Below are positions 1 to 6,223 of a DNA stretch of 7,138 nucleotides, in pieces. Below the pieces are notes generated by a model, which was not told where the DNA came from, searched no databases, and saw only the letters and a list, made by a program, of their open reading frames with translations. Both the position numbers and the translations under genes were made by a program. Position 1 is the stretch's first letter, and each line of letters starts with the position of its first letter. This DNA comes from an uncultured Lachnospiraceae bacterium (GTDB lineage Bacteria; Bacillota_A; Clostridia; Lachnospirales; Lachnospiraceae): assembly GCA_910585355.1 (NCBI GenBank), contig CAJUDN010000094.1, positions 1 to 7,138 on the forward strand, in the 5' to 3' direction.

Positions 1-234
1 AAGCCTTCTCCTTTTTGCCTTTTGGACGAGATTGAGGCGGCGCTTGATGATTCCAATGTGGACCGATATGCCAGATACCTGCATAAGCTCACAAAGCATA
101 CCCAGTTTATCGTCATTACCCACCGGAAAGGAACCATGGTGGCGGCTGACAGGCTGTACGGTATTACCATGCAGGAAAAGGGGATATCCACCTTAGTATC
201 TGTTAATTTGATTGAAGACGATTTAGATAAGTAG
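1..234 (+). CDS. smc: Chromosome segregation protein SMC, C-terminal fragment
   Basis: The window opens inside this gene; the visible 77 codons are the end of the C-terminal ATPase lobe of SMC, the ABC-type ATPase of the bacterial condensin that organises and helps segregate the chromosome. The fragment begins just before a Walker B motif (FCLLDE, visible residues 5-10). The D-loop follows (AALDD, 13-17), then the switch/H-loop (FIVITHRKGTM, 36-46, with His41). The last stretch, with ADRLYGITMQEKGIS, is typical of SMC C-termini. The first codon in the window is already in frame, so the start lies upstream and a TTG at 22 is internal. SMC normally works as a dimer with ScpA and ScpB, which are not in this window. 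The stop codon overlaps the ribosome binding site of ftsY, which supports a shared transcript. RecF/RecN-type ATPases share these motifs, but the sequence and the ftsY neighbour favour SMC. Confidence 0.95.
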   Translation, partial: KPSPFCLLDEIEAALDDSNVDRYARYLHKLTKHTQFIVITHRKGTMVAADRLYGITMQEKGISTLVSVNLIEDDLDK

Positions 235-244
235 GAGGAGTTCC

Positions 245-1195
245 ATGGAAGAGAAGAAAAAAGGCTTTTTCTCCCGGCTTGTGGCCGGACTCACAAAAAC
301 CAGGGAAAATATAGTATCCGGCATGGATTCCATATTTTCCGGTTTTTCAGCCATTGACGAAGACTTTTATGAGGAGCTGGAGGAGACCCTTATTATGGGG
401 GACATGGGAATCCAGACTACAATGGAAGTCATTGAGGAACTGAAGGAGACCGTAAAGGAGCAGCATATTAAGGATCCGTCCCAGTGCCGCCAGGTGTTGG
501 TGGACAGCATCCGAAAAAAAATGGATCTGGGTGAAAACGCCTATGAATTTGAAAACAAAAAGTCCGTTGTATTAGTGATCGGCGTCAACGGTGTCGGTAA
601 AACCACTTCCATTGGAAAACTGGCGGATCAGCTGAAGGACGGGGGAAAGCGCGTGATTTTAGCGGCGGCTGACACCTTCAGGGCCGCCGCCATCGATCAG
701 CTTTCCGAGTGGGCCGGACGGGCCGGGGTGGAGTTAATCGCGCAGGAAGAGGGAGCTGATCCGGCGGCTGTGATTTACGATGCCATTTCCGCTGCAAAAT
801 CCAGAAATGCGGATGTGCTGATCTGCGACACTGCCGGCAGACTTCACAACAAGAAAAACCTGATGGAAGAGCTGAAAAAAATCAACAGGATCATTGATAA
901 AGAATATCCTGAGGCCTATCGGGAAACCCTGGTGGTCCTGGACGGGACCACGGGGCAGAACGCCCTTGTACAGGCAAGACAGTTTATGGAAGCCGCAGAG
1001 ATCACCGGCATTATCCTCACAAAACTTGACGGAACCGCCAAAGGCGGCATTGCCGTGGCCATTCAGTCAGAGCTTGGTATTCCCGTTAAATATGTGGGAG
1101 TGGGAGAGAAGATAGACGATCTCCAGAAATTCAACTCGAAAGACTTCGTAAACGCGCTGTTTCAGACAGAATCCAGAGACAAAGGAGAAGACTAA
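245..1195 (+). CDS. ftsY: Signal recognition particle receptor FtsY
   Basis: FtsY is the SRP receptor GTPase that docks ribosome-nascent chain-SRP complexes at the membrane and hands them to SecYEG. The 316-residue protein has a short lysine-rich, amphipathic N-terminus (KKKGFFSRLVAGLTKTREN) that probably contacts lipid, then a helical N domain to about residue 95 and a GTPase domain from about 105. All GTPase motifs are present: P-loop GVNGVGKTTS (113-122), DTFRAAA (143-149), DTAGR (195-199) and TKLDGTAKGG (259-268), the SRP-family G4/G5 region. It lacks the long acidic A domain of E. coli FtsY, as is usual in Firmicutes. The start is fixed by an AGGAGGAG site at 233-240, four bases before the ATG, which overlaps the smc stop. 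The N-terminal shape and the smc neighbour exclude Ffh, which carries a methionine-rich M domain absent here. Confidence 0.98.
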   Translation: MEEKKKGFFSRLVAGLTKTRENIVSGMDSIFSGFSAIDEDFYEELEETLIMGDMGIQTTMEVIEELKETVKEQHIKDPSQCRQVLVDSIRKKMDLGENAYEFENKKSVVLVIGVNGVGKTTSIGKLADQLKDGGKRVILAAADTFRAAAIDQLSEWAGRAGVELIAQEEGADPAAVIYDAISAAKSRNADVLICDTAGRLHNKKNLMEELKKINRIIDKEYPEAYRETLVVLDGTTGQNALVQARQFMEAAEITGIILTKLDGTAKGGIAVAIQSELGIPVKYVGVGEKIDDLQKFNSKDFVNALFQTESRDKGED

Positions 1196-1197
1196 TT

Positions 1198-2430
1198 ATG
1201 GAAATGCAGGAATTGACACTGGAAAAATTTGAGGACGCTTCCGAGATCGTAAGGAAAGTAACCCAGGAGACGAAGTTAATTTACAGCGAATATTTTTCTG
1301 AGAAATACGGAAACAAAATTTACTTTAAACCAGAAAACATGCAGCGCACAGGCGCTTACAAGGTCCGCGGCGCCTACTATAAAATCAGCCAGCTTTCTGA
1401 AGAAGAAAGAGAACACGGCTTAATTACCGCTTCCGCCGGAAACCACGCGCAGGGTGTGGCTTACGCGGCAAAGCTGGCAAATGTGAAGGCGACAGTGGTA
1501 ATGCCGGTACAGACCCCCTTAATCAAGGTGAACCGGACCAGGAGCTATGGCGCCAACGTGGTTTTATTCGGCGATGTGTTTGACGAGGCCTGTTCGCATG
1601 CCTATGAACTGGCCAGAGAAAACGGATATACCTTCGTCCACCCCTTTAATGATCTGCAGATCGCCACAGGACAGGGCAGCATCGCCATGGAAATCATAAA
1701 AGAACTTCCCACGGTGGATTACATTCTGGTTCCCGTGGGCGGCGGCGGGCTCTGTACAGGCGTTTCCACCCTGGCGAAGCTTTTGAACCCGAAGATTAAG
1801 GTGATCGCCGTGGAACCAGCAGGCGCCGCCTGCCTAAAGGCGTCTCTGGAAGCGGGAGAGGTGGTGACCCTTCCTGAAATCAGCACCATCGCCGACGGTA
1901 CGGCCGTGCAGACTCCGGGCGACAAGCTGTTTCCCTATCTTCAGGCCAACGTGGATGAGGTTCTGACCATTGATGATTCGGAGCTTACATTTTCCTTCCT
2001 GGATATGGCGGAAAACCACAAGATGATCGTTGAGAACTCCGGTCTTCTGACCGTCTCCGCTTTAAAGCATCTGGAATTCAAGAACAAAAAGGTGGTTTCC
2101 GTACTGAGCGGCGGAAACATGGATGTTCTGACTATGGCCACCATGGTCCAGAACGGACTGATGCAGCGTGATCGTATCTTTACGGTATCCGTAATGCTTC
2201 CCGATAAACCGGGCCAGCTTGCCGCCGTATCTGCGTTAATTGCAAAGCTTCAGGGCAATGTCATAAAGCTTGACCACAACGTGTTTGCCAATGTGAACCG
2301 TGCTGTTGGCGTTCAGCTCACCATTACCATGGAGTCTTTTGGCACCGACCATAAAAACCAGATTGTGCAGGCGCTAAAAGACGCGGGCTACCCGACGGAA
2401 GTGGCGCGTACCTCAAGAATTTATATGTAA
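1198..2430 (+). CDS. ilvA: Threonine dehydratase (threonine ammonia-lyase) with C-terminal ACT domain
   Basis: A PLP-dependent enzyme that deaminates L-threonine to 2-oxobutanoate and ammonia, in the cytoplasm. The product feeds isoleucine synthesis or is used as a carbon and energy source. The fold-type II PLP domain spans about residues 10-320. The PLP lysine is Lys55 in RTGAYKVRGA, the substrate loop is SAGNHAQG (79-86), and the phosphate-binding glycine loop is GGGGL (181-185). A single ACT domain follows (about 327-405, beginning IFTVSVMLPDKPGQLAAV), a likely allosteric amino-acid sensor. At 410 residues with one ACT domain it matches the shorter dehydratase type; E. coli IlvA is longer, with two regulatory domains, and TdcB has none. 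Whether it is biosynthetic or catabolic cannot be read from sequence, so ilvA is a family-level symbol. It starts 2 bases after the ftsY stop, with an AAGGAGAAG site (1182-1190) inside the ftsY end, implying translational coupling. A second ATG at codon 3 is less well spaced. Confidence 0.93.
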   Translation: MEMQELTLEKFEDASEIVRKVTQETKLIYSEYFSEKYGNKIYFKPENMQRTGAYKVRGAYYKISQLSEEEREHGLITASAGNHAQGVAYAAKLANVKATVVMPVQTPLIKVNRTRSYGANVVLFGDVFDEACSHAYELARENGYTFVHPFNDLQIATGQGSIAMEIIKELPTVDYILVPVGGGGLCTGVSTLAKLLNPKIKVIAVEPAGAACLKASLEAGEVVTLPEISTIADGTAVQTPGDKLFPYLQANVDEVLTIDDSELTFSFLDMAENHKMIVENSGLLTVSALKHLEFKNKKVVSVLSGGNMDVLTMATMVQNGLMQRDRIFTVSVMLPDKPGQLAAVSALIAKLQGNVIKLDHNVFANVNRAVGVQLTITMESFGTDHKNQIVQALKDAGYPTEVARTSRIYM

Positions 2431-2462
2431 AATCCGGGGGGCGGACATCCCCTGCGGGCATA

Positions 2463-2567
2463 CGGTTTGTCGGGAGGCGGCCTGACGGGAAGCGGTCTGT
2501 CAGCATACAGTCTGTTGGGAATCTGCTTGCCAACAAGCGGTTTGTCAGCAAGCAGCCTGTCAGGAAG
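2463..2567 (+). repeat. Degenerate 15-bp tandem repeat, seven units, in the spacer
   Basis: Seven adjoining 15-base units can be laid out without gaps, starting at 2463, 2478, 2493, 2508, 2523, 2538 and 2553. The consensus is roughly CGGYYTGTCRGSAAG; T at position 6, G at position 7 and A at position 13 are constant, and the other positions vary. An eighth block at 2568-2582 is barely recognisable. Because 15 is a multiple of three, each reading frame repeats every five codons; the + frame gives glycine/serine/leucine-rich pentads such as TSGLS and SGSGL-like runs. One stretch (2526-2540) resembles an inverted copy of the consensus. It can pair with the unit after it to form a hairpin (CTTGC at 2526-2530 with GCAAG at 2548-2552, and AACAAG with the TTTGT that follows). 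I read this as non-coding spacer. Its function is unknown. Confidence 0.75.
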
Positions 2568-2595
2568 CGCTTCTGATCGGCTGTATGCTATAGCG

Positions 2596-2614
2596 GTTCA
2601 GGGCGGGCCTGAAC
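2596..2614 (+). other. Hairpin in the leader of the CLC transporter gene
   Basis: GTTCAGG (2596-2602) and CCTGAAC (2608-2614) form a perfect 7-bp stem around the five-base loop GCGGG. It lies just after the 15-bp repeat array and about 30 bases before the transporter start codon. No run of T follows, so it is not an ordinary intrinsic terminator. It could shape or protect the 5' end of the transporter message, or be the scar of a former element. A role is not shown by the sequence. Confidence 0.45.
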
Positions 2615-2630
2615 GGTTACGAAAATTAGA

Positions 2631-2637
2631 AGAGAGG
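2631..2637 (+). promoter_or_regulatory. Ribosome binding site that sets the transporter start at 2647
   Basis: AGAGAGG lies nine bases before the ATG at 2647. The same frame is open far upstream, with a TTG at 2467, but nothing like a ribosome binding site precedes that codon, and the extra 60 residues would be repeat-derived glycine/serine-rich sequence. The site therefore argues for the 2647 start. Confidence 0.7.
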
Positions 2638-2646
2638 TCGAAGCGT

Positions 2647-3897
2647 ATGTATAATAAAACTACCCGTTCGGTTCTGACATCCAATCTTTTGCATTTTATC
2701 CGCTGGACCTGCATCTCTGTTGTTATGGGGATTCTCTGCGGCCTGGTGGGGACGGCATTCGGGCATAGTGTGGCCTTTTCCCAGAGATATTTTAAAACGC
2801 ACGGATATATGCTGTATTTGATGCCCGTATCCGGCATTCTGATTGCGCTGATCCATAAAGCTTTTCATCAGGTGGGAAACAAGGGAACCAACCTGATTCT
2901 GGAATCCATCTCTTCCAGGGAAACCATTCATTTTTCCACTTTGCCCTGTATTTTCAGCTCTACTGTTTTAAGCCATCTGGTGGGCGCCTCCGCCGGAAAA
3001 GAAGGGGCGGCCTTACAGATTGGCGGCTGTATCGGAAATCTTTTGGGCGATATTCTGAAAATGGATGAGAGGGATAAGAAAGTGGCCATCATGAGCGGCA
3101 TGAGCGGCTGCTTCGGCGCCATTTTTGGAACTCCTCTGGCGGCCGCCATGTTTGGGATGGAGGTCATAAGCGTCGGCGTAGCGTATTATGCCGCCCTCGT
3201 ACCCTGTGTATTTTCTTCCTTTATCGGCGCTTATATGTCCCGCCGGCTTGGACTCCCCCCGGAGGCCTTTACCATACTGGAAGTTCCTGATTTCCATTGG
3301 AATACAGCCTCCTATGTCATTTTACTGGGACTTTTGGCCGCCCTGGCGAGCGTCTGCTTCTGTATCCTGCTCCATGAAAGCCAGAAGCTGTACAAGAAGA
3401 AAATTGAAAATATTTATCTCCGTATTCTTACTGCATCGGGTCTCTTTATTATCCTCACGCTGATTTTCGGAAGAGACTACTGCGGGGCCGGATTTAACCT
3501 GGTGGAGGAGGCCATGGAGGGCAAGGTTCCCTATGAGGCTTTTCTCCTTAAGATGCTGTTTACAGCCGTGGCCTTGGGAGGCGGCTTTAAGGGCGGGGAA
3601 ATTGTGCCGACCCTGGCAGTGGGAGCAGCTTTAGGAGCGGCTTTTGGAAATCTTTTCGGCTTTGCTCCGTCCCTATGCGCCGCCTGCGGCATGCTTTCTT
3701 TGTTTGTGGGCGTCACAAACTGCCCCGTTGCCACCATGTTCATGGGCTTCGAACTTTTTGGCTTTGAAGCTATGCCGTATTTTGCCATCATCGTAGCCAT
3801 AAGTTTTACTCTTTCCGGCTATTACGGTCTGTACAGCAGTCAGAGGTTTACATACTCAAAGACCAGAACAGAATTTATTAACCGAAAAGCTCATTAA
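2647..3897 (+). CDS. CLC-family anion/proton antiporter, probably fluoride exporter (CLC-F type)
   Basis: A 416-residue polytopic inner-membrane protein of the ClC family with no C-terminal CBS domains. Membrane segments begin near residues 22-42 and 56-75 and continue to about 405. The gating glutamate motif is GKEGA (117-121, Glu119), the counterpart of GREGP in chloride-type CLCs. The GSGIP position carries GTNLILE (80-86), and the third signature is GGGFKGGEIVP (311-321). FGMEV (169-173, Glu172) lies where the internal proton glutamate region is expected. Replacement of GSGIP by an Asn-containing motif, loss of the GREGP proline and the FKGGE motif fit the bacterial CLC-F branch, which exports fluoride by fluoride/proton exchange; the subclass call is from motif memory only. 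The start at 2647 is chosen by its ribosome binding site; a 60-residue in-frame extension from TTG 2467 is possible but unlikely. No fluoride (crcB) riboswitch was recognised upstream. A chloride/proton antiporter is the alternative. Confidence 0.9.
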   Translation: MYNKTTRSVLTSNLLHFIRWTCISVVMGILCGLVGTAFGHSVAFSQRYFKTHGYMLYLMPVSGILIALIHKAFHQVGNKGTNLILESISSRETIHFSTLPCIFSSTVLSHLVGASAGKEGAALQIGGCIGNLLGDILKMDERDKKVAIMSGMSGCFGAIFGTPLAAAMFGMEVISVGVAYYAALVPCVFSSFIGAYMSRRLGLPPEAFTILEVPDFHWNTASYVILLGLLAALASVCFCILLHESQKLYKKKIENIYLRILTASGLFIILTLIFGRDYCGAGFNLVEEAMEGKVPYEAFLLKMLFTAVALGGGFKGGEIVPTLAVGAALGAAFGNLFGFAPSLCAACGMLSLFVGVTNCPVATMFMGFELFGFEAMPYFAIIVAISFTLSGYYGLYSSQRFTYSKTRTEFINRKAH

Positions 3898-3903
3898 AAC
3901 AAC

Positions 3904-3931
3904 TTGACAAATGAAAATACGGTGATATACT
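3904..3931 (+). promoter_or_regulatory. Sigma-A-type promoter of the thrS T-box unit
   Basis: A perfect -35 box TTGACA (3904-3909) is separated by 16 bases from TATACT (3926-3931), a near-consensus -10 box. Transcription would begin around 3937-3940, just upstream of T-box Stem I. The -35 box begins six bases after the transporter stop codon, with no visible terminator between them, so upstream transcripts may also enter the leader and be judged by the T-box. Confidence 0.85.
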
Positions 3932-3937
3932 GGTTCA

Positions 3938-4194
3938 TAAGTGAAAATGCAACACGTTGACAGGAAGAGTAAGCTGTCTGAAAGGTCCAGAGAGGGGCGT
4001 ATCTGGTGGAAGCGCCTTACTGAATAAAACGGCTGAAGACCACCCTGGAGCGTCCCTTAACCGGGAACGGTGATTCCGTTATCATCATAATGAAGTGGTA
4101 TGAATTTCATTGAAGTTCATGCAAATGCAGGGTGGAACCGCGAGTAAACTCGTCCCTCATTATACAGATTTTCTGTACAATGAGGGATTTTTTT
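3938..4194 (+). ncRNA. Threonine-specific T-box riboswitch leader of thrS
   Basis: A tRNA-sensing leader that allows read-through when uncharged tRNA-Thr binds. The lower Stem I helix pairs CAGG (3961-3964) with CCTG (4044-4047), flanked by opposed GA steps that resemble the GA/kink-turn motif. The specifier loop has AAGAGTA on its 5' side and GAAGACCAC on its 3' side. AGCTGT (3972-3977) pairs with ACGGCT (4029-4034) above it. The specifier is read as ACC (4039-4041) followed by A, a threonine codon. The distal part has the usual CCAGAGAG and GGTGGAAGC sequences. A 9-bp Stem III is at 4100-4120. The T-box AGGGTGGAACCGCG is at 4129-4142. Its TGGA would pair with a tRNA ending UCCA, fitting the U discriminator of tRNA-Thr known in Bacillus. 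The antiterminator pairs AGGG (4129-4132) with CCCT (4154-4157) and CGAG with CTCG around a TAAA loop. The start coordinate is approximate. Confidence 0.95.
4153..4194 (+). terminator. Intrinsic terminator of the T-box leader
   Basis: A 16-base arm (4153-4168) pairs with 4172-4187 around a three-base TTT loop, with one A-C mismatch, and is followed by seven T residues (4188-4194). The CCCT at 4154-4157 is needed both here and in the antiterminator, so the two folds exclude each other, as expected for a T-box that acts by transcription attenuation. The 73 bases from here to the thrS start hold only the thrS ribosome binding site. Confidence 0.95.
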
Positions 4195-4267
4195 GCTTTA
4201 TTTGACATAAAAAACGCTCCGTGAGGTTTGTGCCTATACGGATATACTGAAAAAAGGAGAATATGCC

Positions 4268-6199
4268 ATGAAAATCACATTAAAGGACGGCTCTGTGAAA
4301 GAGTATGCAAAGCCTATGTCTGTCATTGACATCGCAAAAGATATTAGCGAAGGACTTGCAAGAATGGCCTGTGCGGCTGAAATAAACGGAGAAACGGCGG
4401 ATTTAAGAACCATTTTGGATTCTGACTGCCAATTAAATATCCTGACTGCAAAAGATGCAGAGGGACTTTCTGCGCTGCGCCACACTGCAAGCCACGTAAT
4501 GGCCCAGGCCATGAAACGGCTGTGGCCCGATACCAAACTTGCTATCGGCCCGTCCATTGCCGATGGGTTCTATTATGACGTAGATGCAAAAGAGCCAATC
4601 ACCGCCGATGATCTGGAAAAGATTGAAGCGGAAATGAAGAAGATTATCAAGGAAGCGCTTCCCTTAGAGCGTTTTGAGCTGCCGAGAGAAGAGGCCATTG
4701 CCCTTATGAAGGAAAAGGGGGAGCCCTATAAGGTAGAGCTGATTGAAGACCTGCCGGAGGATGCTGTCATCAGCTTCTATAAACAGGGAGAATTTACCGA
4801 TCTCTGCGCCGGGCCTCACCTTATGACCACGAAGGAAGTAGGAAAGGCATTTAAGCTTATGAATATTGCCGGGGCATACTGGCGCGGGAGCGAAAAAAAT
4901 AAAATGCTCACAAGAATCTACGCCACCGCTTTTGCAAAGAAAGAAGAACTGGATGCCTATATCACCATGATGGAAGAGGCGAAAAAGCGCGATCACAGAA
5001 AGCTTGGAAAGGAACTGGGCTTATTCATGATGCATGACGCGGGACCCGGCTTCCCGTTCTTCCTTCCCAAGGGAATGGTTTTAAAGAATACATTGCTTGA
5101 CTATTGGCGTGAAATCCATAAGAAAGCAGGCTATGTGGAGGTTTCCACTCCCATCATTTTAAACAGAAGTCTTTGGGAGACTTCCGGCCACTGGGATCAT
5201 TATAAGAACAATATGTATACCACGGTAATTGACGAGGAAGATTATGCCATCAAGCCCATGAACTGTCCGGGCGGCGTTCTGATATACACCTCAGAGCCGC
5301 GCTCCTACCGTGATCTTCCCTTACGCGTCGGAGAGCTTGGGATTGTCCACCGTCATGAAAAATCCGGCCAGCTTCACGGCCTTATGCGCGTACGGTGCTT
5401 TACCCAGGACGACGCCCATATCTTCATGACGCCGGAGCAGATCCGCGATGAGATTAAAGGCGTTGCAAGGTTAATTAACGAGATCTACTCCCTGTTTGGT
5501 TTTAAGTATCACGTGGAGCTTTCCACAAAACCGGAAAATTCCATGGGAAGCGACGAAGACTGGGAGATGGCGACAAGCTCTTTACAGGGAGCCCTGGATG
5601 ATCTGGGACTGGATTATGTGATCAATGAAGGGGACGGAGCTTTCTACGGCCCGAAGATCGATTTTCATCTGGTGGATGCCATCGGAAGAACCTGGCAGTG
5701 CGGCACCATCCAGCTGGATTTCCAGCTTCCCCAGAGATTCGAGCTGGAATATATCGGAGCGGACGGTGAGAAGCACAGGCCCATTATGATTCACCGTGTC
5801 GCCTTCGGCTCCATTGAGCGCTTCATCGGCATTTTAGTGGAGCATTTTGCAGGAGCGTTCCCCACCTGGCTGGCTCCGGTCCAGGTAAAAGTACTGCCGA
5901 TTTCTGAAAAATACGAGGCATATGCCCAGTCCGTAAAGAATACTCTGGATAAGGCCGGAATCCGCGCGGAGATTGATCTCCGTTCCGAAAAAATCGGCTA
6001 TAAGATCCGTGAGGCTCAGACTCAGAAGATCCCGTATATGCTGGTGGTTGGCCAGAAAGAAGAAACGGAGCGCTGCGTTTCCGTAAGAAGCCGCTTTAAA
6101 GGGGACGAGGGACCGACTTCCCTTTCTACATTTATTGACGGCATAAAAGAAGAAATTGCTTCCAGAACTGCCAAAAAGGTAGAAGTGGAAGTTAAATAA
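4268..6199 (+). CDS. thrS: Threonyl-tRNA synthetase
   Basis: A cytoplasmic class II synthetase that charges tRNA-Thr using ATP and a zinc ion. At 643 residues it has the full bacterial layout. An N-terminal TGS domain covers about 1-61. The editing domain that removes mischarged serine carries HTASH (His72, His76) and DLCAGPH (Cys180, His184). The catalytic core covers about 240-530, with zinc ligands Cys333 (MNCPGG), His384 (DDAHIF) and His509 (IHRVAFG). Motif 2 is around VHRHEKSGQLHGLMRVR, and motif 3 is the arginine-containing IHRVAFGSIERFIGIL. The C-terminal anticodon-binding domain runs from about 535 (LAPVQVKVLPISEKY). The AAGGAGA site (4254-4260) sits seven bases before the ATG at 4268. 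An earlier ATG at 4263 is too close to that site and stops after two codons. Expression is controlled by the threonine T-box just upstream. Nothing is missing or altered in the motifs I can see. Confidence 0.98.
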   Translation: MKITLKDGSVKEYAKPMSVIDIAKDISEGLARMACAAEINGETADLRTILDSDCQLNILTAKDAEGLSALRHTASHVMAQAMKRLWPDTKLAIGPSIADGFYYDVDAKEPITADDLEKIEAEMKKIIKEALPLERFELPREEAIALMKEKGEPYKVELIEDLPEDAVISFYKQGEFTDLCAGPHLMTTKEVGKAFKLMNIAGAYWRGSEKNKMLTRIYATAFAKKEELDAYITMMEEAKKRDHRKLGKELGLFMMHDAGPGFPFFLPKGMVLKNTLLDYWREIHKKAGYVEVSTPIILNRSLWETSGHWDHYKNNMYTTVIDEEDYAIKPMNCPGGVLIYTSEPRSYRDLPLRVGELGIVHRHEKSGQLHGLMRVRCFTQDDAHIFMTPEQIRDEIKGVARLINEIYSLFGFKYHVELSTKPENSMGSDEDWEMATSSLQGALDDLGLDYVINEGDGAFYGPKIDFHLVDAIGRTWQCGTIQLDFQLPQRFELEYIGADGEKHRPIMIHRVAFGSIERFIGILVEHFAGAFPTWLAPVQVKVLPISEKYEAYAQSVKNTLDKAGIRAEIDLRSEKIGYKIREAQTQKIPYMLVVGQKEETERCVSVRSRFKGDEGPTSLSTFIDGIKEEIASRTAKKVEVEVK

Positions 6200-6223
6200 A
6201 AAAAATATACCAGGAGGTAACGT

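Noticed and set aside
2433..2459. GGGG/CCCC pairing just after the dehydratase stop as a terminator
   Set aside because: The stem is short, the loop is loose, and there is no T run after it.
2324..2551. Minus-strand frame with pentad-like repeats (LTNRL, LTDRF, PTNRM)
   Set aside because: The five-residue periodicity is a direct result of the 15-bp DNA repeat, the frame runs into the dehydratase gene, and it has no recognisable start signal.
2463..2567. A CRISPR array
   Set aside because: The 15-base units adjoin directly with no spacers, are degenerate, and there are no cas genes nearby.
2467..2646. A 60-residue N-terminal extension of the CLC transporter from TTG 2467
   Set aside because: There is no ribosome binding site before 2467, the sequence is repeat-derived low-complexity Gly/Ser/Leu, and ATG 2647 has a usable site and gives a normal family length.
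4202..4248. A second TTGACA (4202-4207) with downstream TATACG/TATACT-like boxes before thrS
   Set aside because: The spacings to the -10-like boxes are 27 and 35 bases, too long for a sigma-A promoter, and nothing suitable lies at 16-18 bases.
4263..4271. ATG at 4263 as the thrS start or an upstream mini-ORF
   Set aside because: It is only two bases after the ribosome binding site and is followed by a stop after two codons (ATG CCA TGA); the ATG at 4268 has normal spacing and the right protein.
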